A model generated the notes under the pieces. It saw only the letters and a program-made list of their open reading frames with translations, did no database searches and was not told the DNA's origin. From NCBI GenBank assembly GCA_033722075.1, contig JAWVZU010000261.1:1-5286 (forward strand): a stretch of DNA of 5,286 nt, in the 5' to 3' direction. The stretch is from JAWVZU01 sp033722075 (GTDB taxonomy: Bacteria > Pseudomonadota > Gammaproteobacteria > Xanthomonadales > SZUA-38). Position 1 is the stretch's first letter; each line of letters begins with the position of its first letter. The position numbers and the translations under genes are program-made. Positions 1-3,968 of this stretch are shown piece by piece.

Positions 1-14
1 ATCGTCCGGGCAGA

Positions 15-1142
15 CTACCGGGCGGTCAGCTTCAGCTCGATACGCCGGTTTCGGGCGTAGGCCAGCTCATTCTCGCGGTCGTCCAGCGGCTGGTATTCCC
101 CGAAACCGGTCGCGGCCAGGCGATCTGCCGGAATGCCCAGGTCGATGAGGTACTTGACGATCGCCAGGGCCCGCGCGGTCGAGAGCTCCCAGTTGGACGG
201 GAACTGCGGCGTATTGATGGGTCGCTTGTCGGTGTGGCCATCGACGCGCAGCACCCAGTCGATGTCGTCCGGAATTTCCAGGGAAATCTCCCGCAGCGTA
301 TTGGCCAGTCGCCGGACCTGAGCGCGACCTTCATCCTCGAGCGATGCCGAGCCGGTGGCGAACAGGAGTTCGGACTGAAACACGAACCGATCGCCGACGA
401 TCCGCAGGTCCGGGTTGTCACCCAGGACTTCCTTGAGCCGGCCGAAGAAGTCGGAGCGGTATTCCGCAAGCTGCTGGACCTTGCTCGCCAGGGCCAGGTT
501 CAGCCGGCGACCCAGGTCGGCGATGCGGGCGTCCTTTTCCGTGATTGCCGCTTCGGCCACTTCCAGCGCCTCGCTGATCGTCGCCAGTTGCTCGCGCAAC
601 GCGGCCAGCTGCCGATTCAGGACGACGACCTGGGCCTGGGCTTCCTCCGAGAGTTCACTCTGGATCTGCGCTTCCCGGCGTGATGAATCGAGATCCGCTG
701 CCAGCGCTGCGACGTCCTTTTCGAGGTCGGCCTTGATCTCTTCCAGCAGGGCGATGTCGCGCTCCAGACCAACGATTCGCTCCGTCTGTGCATCCAGCCG
801 GGCTTCCTGTTCGGCCAATCGGCTACGGGCAGTCGACAAGGATTCGCCAAGCCTGGCACGCTCGGTCTCCGATTCGGTCAGACTGGCCTCGAGCGAGCTG
901 ACCTGACCGCGCAACCGTTCGGCCGCGGCCTGTTCCATCGAGAGCATCTCGGCCAGCTCGGCAACCTGTGCGTTCAACTGGGCCAGCGCCCGGTCACGGC
1001 CCGACAGGGCGTCGGTCAGAAAGAACTGTCCCAGGGTGAAGATCATGAGGACGAAGATCACCACCATGAGCAGCGCGGCCAGGGCATCCACGAACCCGGG
1101 CCAGATATCGACCGGTCGACGCCGTGACGCGTAGGCGCTCAT
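15..1142 (-). CDS. OmpA/MotB-family peptidoglycan-binding protein with long coiled coil
   Basis: This 375-residue protein is built like a MotB/TolR-type stator partner. A short cytoplasmic N terminus leads into one membrane segment (about residues 20-42). The motif WPGFVDALAALL places an acidic residue, D19, at the start of that segment, where MotB carries its proton-binding aspartate. Residues about 47-225 are rich in heptad-like A/L/E/R and should form a continuous coiled coil. Residues about 250-372 are an OmpA-like peptidoglycan-binding domain, with GHTD at 302-305, SNWELSTARA at 316-325 and NRRIEL at 365-370. The start overlaps the stop of the upstream MotA/ExbB-like gene by ATGA, and an AAGG at 1150-1153 lies 7 nt upstream as a ribosome-binding site. 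The protein is inferred to sit in the inner membrane and bind the cell wall. Similar pairs are common in proteobacteria, usually named only 'peptidoglycan-binding protein'. The physiological role is unknown to me. It is not flagellar MotB by context, because no flagellar gene is present. Confidence 0.93.
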   Translation of the reverse strand: MSAYASRRRPVDIWPGFVDALAALLMVVIFVLMIFTLGQFFLTDALSGRDRALAQLNAQVAELAEMLSMEQAAAERLRGQVSSLEASLTESETERARLGESLSTARSRLAEQEARLDAQTERIVGLERDIALLEEIKADLEKDVAALAADLDSSRREAQIQSELSEEAQAQVVVLNRQLAALREQLATISEALEVAEAAITEKDARIADLGRRLNLALASKVQQLAEYRSDFFGRLKEVLGDNPDLRIVGDRFVFQSELLFATGSASLEDEGRAQVRRLANTLREISLEIPDDIDWVLRVDGHTDKRPINTPQFPSNWELSTARALAIVKYLIDLGIPADRLAATGFGEYQPLDDRENELAYARNRRIELKLTAR

Positions 1143-2158
1143 GCCTTCGCCTTGTTCCCCATAGCCGCTGCGATGGTGCGGTTCAGAAGCCGAAGCTCGG
1201 CCCGCAGGTCCTCACTCAAACCGCCGCCGCCCTGCAGCTGGGTGGTCAGGTCGGTCAGGCTGTGGTTCAGCCGCAACAGCTGCTTCTCGAGATCGCCGCG
1301 GGCATCGGACTGCTGGGCCATGGATCGCTGCAGCCGCTCCAGGCTGTCGGCGGTCTGTTCCAGCAGCGCCTGAACGTAGGCGGGAACCGATGCCTCGCCG
1401 TCGCCGGGCAGGGCACCGGTCGAAAGCCGGGTGACGCCGGCCAGCCACTCCTCGAGCTCATTGAAAAAGCGGTTCTGGGCATGTCCGGACTGGAGGTCCA
1501 CGAAACCGAGGACCAGCGATCCGGCCAGGCCGAACAGCGAGGAGCTGAAGGCAATCGCCATGCCGTTCAGCGGGCCCTGCAGGCCTTCCTTGAGGTTGCC
1601 GAAGACGGCCACGGCATTCTGACCTTCGAGACTCATGCCGCTGATCACCTGGCTCACGTCGCCGATGGTTGCCAGCAGTCCCCAGAAGGTCCCGAGCAGC
1701 CCGAGAAACACCAGGAGGCCGATGAGGTAGCGGGACACATCGCGCGATTCGTCCAGCCGCGACCGGATCGAATCCAGCAGCGAGCGCAGGGACATGGCCG
1801 ACAGGCTGAACTGGCCGCGCTCCCGCTGGGCCAGCATGCGTGCCATGGGTGCCAGCAACCGCGGGCCGCTGGCCATGGGCCGTTCCGGATCCTTGCGGCG
1901 GAATTCCTCGATCCAGGCCGCCTCGCGGTAGAGGTTCAGGATCTGTCGATAGTTGACCAGGATGCCGACGACCAGCACGCCGATGATCAGGCCGTTGAAT
2001 GCGGCGTTGGCCATGAACGCATCGCGCAGCGCCTCCAGCAGCAGAAAGGCGAGCACCGCGATCACCAGGAGAAAAGCCGACACCCAGAACAGGGGGCCGC
2101 TGGGTCGCGACATCTTGGAGGTACTCGTGGTCGGTGTGGTCGGTGTGGTTTCTGCCAT
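1139..2158 (-). CDS. MotA/TolQ/ExbB proton channel family protein
   Basis: This 339-residue integral membrane protein has MotA-like topology. Membrane segments lie at about residues 23-43, 54-70, 144-166 and 196-220, and a cytoplasmic loop of about 70 residues separates the second and third. The third carries the family-type motif GLLGTFWGLL (153-162), and the fourth is rich in small residues (AIAFSSSLFGLAGS, 201-214). The C-terminal tail (about 225-339) is cytoplasmic and probably coiled-coil from about 262, broken by a GGGG stretch near 310. The first 15 residues are a Thr/Pro low-complexity leader. The start at 2158 is preferred because GAGG (2167-2170) lies 8 nt upstream. M16 (codon 2111-2113) is a possible alternative but lacks a Shine-Dalgarno sequence. 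The protein should form the oligomeric ion channel that energises the OmpA/MotB-like protein encoded next, with which it overlaps by 4 nt. The pair resembles the uncharacterised GTFWGLL-type ExbB/OmpA pairs of proteobacteria more than TolQR, ExbBD or flagellar MotAB. Confidence 0.92.
   Translation of the reverse strand: MAETTPTTPTTSTSKMSRPSGPLFWVSAFLLVIAVLAFLLLEALRDAFMANAAFNGLIIGVLVVGILVNYRQILNLYREAAWIEEFRRKDPERPMASGPRLLAPMARMLAQRERGQFSLSAMSLRSLLDSIRSRLDESRDVSRYLIGLLVFLGLLGTFWGLLATIGDVSQVISGMSLEGQNAVAVFGNLKEGLQGPLNGMAIAFSSSLFGLAGSLVLGFVDLQSGHAQNRFFNELEEWLAGVTRLSTGALPGDGEASVPAYVQALLEQTADSLERLQRSMAQQSDARGDLEKQLLRLNHSLTDLTTQLQGGGGLSEDLRAELRLLNRTIAAAMGNKAKA
2131..2148 (-). repeat. 9-nt tandem repeat coding Thr-Thr-Pro
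   Basis: Two exact copies of the 9-mer TCGGTGTGG (plus-strand reading) lie head to tail, with a degenerate third copy just to the left. On the minus strand they encode the repeated Thr-Thr-Pro of the N-terminal leader of the MotA/ExbB-like protein. The unit is a multiple of three, so a gain or loss of one copy would change leader length without a frameshift. Confidence 0.7.
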
Positions 2159-2161
2159 GAC

Positions 2162-2605
2162 TCAATCCTCGGGATTCAGTTCCCAGAGTACGTTGATGAT
2201 CTGCCAGCGTTCGTCTTCGCGAATCAGCTGCAGGTAGTCCACCCAGTCCCGCATGGTGAGCTTGACCACTGCCGCGTTGCCGTACACGTCGAGCACCTCG
2301 ACATCGGCCTGGCGTTCCGCTTCGGGGACCCTGGATCCACCTCCCGCGCCGGTGGCCGCAACCAGCCGGTCCTTGCCCATGTGGCTCAGGACCAGCGTAC
2401 CGTCTTCCCGGTTGGGCAACAGCGCTCGCTTGGCGAGTTCCGGATGGAGCGCACTCGCCATGCGGTCCGCGTCGGCCAGGTACCAGCCCATGGCGTAATC
2501 CAGGGCAACGGCCTTCAATGCCGTCTCGTGATTCGACGCATGAACGGGAGAAAGGGTTACCGCCATGCAACAGAGTGTCGCCAGAAATAGCTGCTTCAAA
2601 TTCAT
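2162..2605 (-). CDS. Exported NTF2-like protein, putative lumazine-binding family
   Basis: This 147-residue protein has a Sec signal peptide: K4 is the positive residue, the hydrophobic core is about 6-19, and the likely cleavage follows VHA at residue 23. The mature part matches by eye the small NTF2/SnoaL-like fold family known as 'putative lumazine-binding' (Lumazine_bd_2). Visible matches are the DYAMGWYLADADRMASALHPELAKR stretch (36-60, opening with DYAMGWY) and the end LDVYGNAAVVKLTM (105-118), WVDYLQL (121-127) and W134..VLWEL. The family name does not establish lumazine binding. Most members are uncharacterised, and the fold is a cone-shaped pocket used for binding or catalysis. Two adjacent cysteines (C12, C13) fall inside the signal peptide and do not fit a lipobox. 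The stop lies 3 nt before the MotA/ExbB-like start, so translation of the two is probably coupled. Its own ribosome-binding site is weak: a GGGGG run directly abuts the ATG, and GGGGAG lies 17 nt away. Confidence 0.9.
   Translation of the reverse strand: MNLKQLFLATLCCMAVTLSPVHASNHETALKAVALDYAMGWYLADADRMASALHPELAKRALLPNREDGTLVLSHMGKDRLVAATGAGGGSRVPEAERQADVEVLDVYGNAAVVKLTMRDWVDYLQLIREDERWQIINVLWELNPED
2167..2170 (-). promoter_or_regulatory. Ribosome-binding site GAGG of the MotA/ExbB-like gene
   Basis: GAGG on the minus strand sits 8 nt before the ATG at 2158 and lies inside the last codons of the NTF2-like gene. It supports the start at 2158 over the internal ATG at 2111-2113, which is preceded by pyrimidine-rich sequence. 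It also implies that ribosomes finishing the upstream gene can reinitiate here. Confidence 0.6.
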
Positions 2606-2661
2606 CCCCCGAGCCGTTCGTTCTCCCCAGATCGTAGCGGGTTAGGCTTCATGAGGAGAAA
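2606..2661. other. 56-bp gap between the metallo-hydrolase and NTF2-like genes
   Basis: The gap holds a 6-bp inverted repeat, TTCTCC at 2621-2626 and GGAGAA at 2655-2660. The loop is 28 nt and no T-tract follows on the minus strand, so it does not read as an intrinsic terminator. I see no convincing -10/-35 pair. Read-through from the upstream gene is therefore plausible. A 16-codon minus-strand reading frame (2602..2652) crosses the gap and ends overlapping the NTF2-like start codon, but it has no ribosome-binding site. Confidence 0.4.
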
Positions 2662-3525
2662 TTAGTTCGGCTCGTTTTTCCGCCGTTCGGCTTGCTGTCG
2701 AGCCAACAGCGCCTCGAAGCGTGCCTTGGAATCGGCGACAAAGTTCGCAAAACCGATCGGATCGATGAAGACCGCCTCGCCCGCACCCTCGCGGCGTCTC
2801 TGTGCCTTTTCCTCGAGATTGAAGAACGAACCGTGCGCGGCGAGGAAGATGTCGACCTCGAGGTCTTCCAGCTTTGCGAAGGTGAAACGATAGTCGGCGG
2901 CGATATCGGGGTAGTCCTGATCGTCGATGAGGTTGTAGACGGAAAGCGCGGACAGGCTGCACAGGAACACGGCGCGGCGTGGTCCTTCTTCTGTGGTGAT
3001 GGTCGCGGTCCAGGTCGTGCAGCCGGGTGTATGGCCCGGGGTGGCGATGGCCGTCAGGGTCGTTTCGCCGAGGCTCACGGTGGCGCCATCATCGATAACC
3101 CGGTTTACCTGAACCGCCGGGAACTCCGCGAACTGGCCATCGCCGGTGGCCAGGGTTCGAGCGTCGCCACGCATCGCGATCACCTCGGCTCCGGAGCGCT
3201 CCTGCAGGTAAGCCAGGCCGGCGGCGTGGTCGAAATGGGCGTGCGAATTCAGGAGGATCCGGATGTCTGCTACGTCGAAGCCCAGTTGCTTCATATTGGC
3301 TTCGATCATCGGCCCCGTTTCGAAGAAGCCGCCGTCGATGACGATCAGCCCTGCCCCGGTGTCGATCAGAAAGGAACTGACCTCATGCGCTCCGACGTAG
3401 TAGACGTTGCCGGCGATGTGAAACGGCTCGAAGGGTTGGCCGAAGCGCTCGAGCATTTCCGGGTCCGTGGCGTAGTCGGCAGCCCAGGGGGTTGCCAGTC
3501 CGAAGAGCAGGGCGATGAGTTTCAT
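2662..3525 (-). CDS. Subclass B3-like metallo-beta-lactamase-fold hydrolase, exported
   Basis: This is a 287-residue zinc hydrolase of the MBL fold. The complete ligand set of subclass B3 is visible: HAHFDH at 95-100 (H95, H97, D99, H100), PGH with H165, and AAH with H231. These correspond to B3 positions H116/H118/H196 (Zn1) and D120/H121/H263 (Zn2). Other B3-like traits are the N-terminal GNVYYVG (39-45), IDTGAGLIVIDGG (54-66), TPGHTPGCTTW (162-172), and CSLSA (189-193), matching the Ser221/Ser223 region of L1-type enzymes. Length is normal for B3 enzymes. The start at 3525 is chosen because it yields a short signal peptide (K2, hydrophobic 3-14, probable cleavage near ATPWA). The frame stays open to 3669, but that extension is not signal-like and overlaps the divergent gene's start. 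The ribosome-binding site is weak (GGGA about 8 nt upstream). The likely location is the periplasm. Beta-lactam hydrolysis is plausible, though environmental B3-like proteins can have other substrates such as lactones. Confidence 0.9.
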   Translation of the reverse strand: MKLIALLFGLATPWAADYATDPEMLERFGQPFEPFHIAGNVYYVGAHEVSSFLIDTGAGLIVIDGGFFETGPMIEANMKQLGFDVADIRILLNSHAHFDHAAGLAYLQERSGAEVIAMRGDARTLATGDGQFAEFPAVQVNRVIDDGATVSLGETTLTAIATPGHTPGCTTWTATITTEEGPRRAVFLCSLSALSVYNLIDDQDYPDIAADYRFTFAKLEDLEVDIFLAAHGSFFNLEEKAQRRREGAGEAVFIDPIGFANFVADSKARFEALLARQQAERRKNEPN

Positions 3526-3548
3526 GGAGGGTCCCGTGTTTTCCGGCA

Positions 3549-3578
3549 ATTTTGGCCGTGGCCGATGCGTTCCGGCAA
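3549..3578 (-). promoter_or_regulatory. Weak candidate promoter for the minus-strand operon
   Basis: On the minus strand, TTGCCG (3573-3578) and CAAAAT (3549-3554) are spaced by 18 bp. They match the sigma-70 consensus at 3 of 6 and 4 of 6 positions. The -10-like element lies 23 nt before the ATG at 3525, leaving a very short leader. The match is poor enough to arise by chance. Its only support is position and its overlap with the GGCAAT repeats. Confidence 0.2.
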
Positions 3579-3647
3579 TGGCTGAACGACAATTGCCACA
3601 AGATTGCCCGATCGAGCAACAAACGGCTACGAAATCCCTCTGGCTAT

Positions 3648-3662
3648 GGTCCAGAATGGACC
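3648..3662. repeat. Perfect inverted repeat just before the lipoprotein start
   Basis: GGTCCA (3648-3653) and TGGACC (3657-3662) are perfect inverted copies around a 3-nt GAA spacer, ending 5 nt before the ATG at 3668. In RNA this could be a small hairpin covering the GGA (3658-3660), the only Shine-Dalgarno-like sequence for that start. In DNA it could be a dyad operator. It also contains the alternative in-frame ATG at 3656. Confidence 0.5.
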
Positions 3663-3667
3663 GAGCC

Positions 3668-3955
3668 ATGCGAATACTCGTGAATTACCGCCATTCGACC
3701 ATACTCCTCTGTGCGCTGCTGGCCGCCTGCGCGGGGCGACCGGCCGATCCACCGGATGCGGTGGCGACGGCCAGCGGACCGAATCGCTGCGAGTACGTGC
3801 GCAAGAAGGGGAGCCACATCAAGCATCTTCGCTGTGCCCGTCCGCGCAACAAGGCAGAGCGCCTGCGCAGCCTCTCCGGCGCGGTTGGCGACTCCCAGGT
3901 GAGCTGCTCGGGCGGCGCCGACATCTGCAGGCGGATCCGCGAGACCGACGGTTAG
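3668..3955 (+). CDS. Small cysteine-containing lipoprotein, function unknown
   Basis: This 95-residue protein has a type II signal peptide: R2 and R8 are the positive residues, a hydrophobic stretch (about 11-18) follows, and the lipobox LAAC (18-21) puts the acylated cysteine at C21. The next residue is Ala, not Asp, which under the Lol sorting rule favours the outer membrane. The mature part is short, basic and Pro-rich at first. It then contains CEYVRKKGSHIKHLRC (41-56) and a second cysteine pair, C80 and C87, so two disulfides are possible. The 'CE.V...GSHIK...C' pattern recalls small uncharacterised proteins seen in Xanthomonadales and related gammaproteobacteria. I recall the pattern, not a named family. 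The frame is open upstream to 3515, but only starts at 3656 or 3668 give a proper signal peptide, and 3668 is preferred. It is divergent from the metallo-hydrolase gene and convergent, 13 bp apart, with the TPR membrane protein gene. Confidence 0.75.
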   Translation: MRILVNYRHSTILLCALLAACAGRPADPPDAVATASGPNRCEYVRKKGSHIKHLRCARPRNKAERLRSLSGAVGDSQVSCSGGADICRRIRETDG

Positions 3956-3968
3956 CCTGGAAAGCTGG

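Larger units (their letters stand above)
3526..3667. promoter_or_regulatory. Divergent intergenic region with clustered GGCAAT motifs
   Basis: These 142 bp separate the minus-strand metallo-hydrolase from the plus-strand lipoprotein and must hold the lipoprotein promoter and probably that of the minus-strand operon. GGCAAT occurs four times within 64 bp: forward at 3545-3550 and 3574-3579, inverted (ATTGCC) at 3592-3597 and 3603-3608. The forward copies lie in an exact 10-bp direct repeat, TTCCGGCAAT (3541-3550, 3570-3579). The inverted copies are 11 bp apart, about one helical turn. This looks like possible regulator binding sites, but no regulator is identified. No strong sigma-70 promoter is obvious for the plus strand. 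Confidence 0.4.

Noticed and set aside
1108..1119. Perfect 12-bp palindrome TCGACCGGTCGA
   Set aside because: It lies in coding sequence for the Arg-Pro-Val-Asp stretch of the OmpA-type protein, and about one such palindrome is expected by chance in a window of this size.
15..2158. Zorya-like ZorA/ZorB anti-phage defence pair
   Set aside because: The fold pairing is the same, but ZorA has a much longer cytoplasmic tail. Here the long coiled coil is on the OmpA protein, and no ZorC, ZorD or ZorE gene is in the window. Genes beyond the left edge cannot be seen, so this is unsupported but not fully excluded.
1458..2570. 370-residue open frame on the minus strand, out of phase with the real genes
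   Set aside because: It overlaps two well-supported genes in another frame and has Arg/Gly/Pro-rich sequence typical of a frame-shifted reading of high-GC coding DNA.
1124..2590. 488-residue open frame on the plus strand
   Set aside because: It lies opposite the channel and NTF2-like genes, has Gln/His-rich low-complexity sequence with no domain, and is a typical high-GC antisense shadow.
2602..2652. 16-codon minus-strand frame ending over the NTF2-like start codon
   Set aside because: The stop/start overlap would suit a leader peptide, but the sequence before its ATG is pyrimidine-rich with no ribosome-binding site, so I do not call it.
3526..3669. 48-residue N-terminal extension of the metallo-hydrolase to an ATG at 3669
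   Set aside because: The extension is not signal-like and would remove the signal peptide that begins at 3525. It also overlaps the start of the divergent lipoprotein gene.
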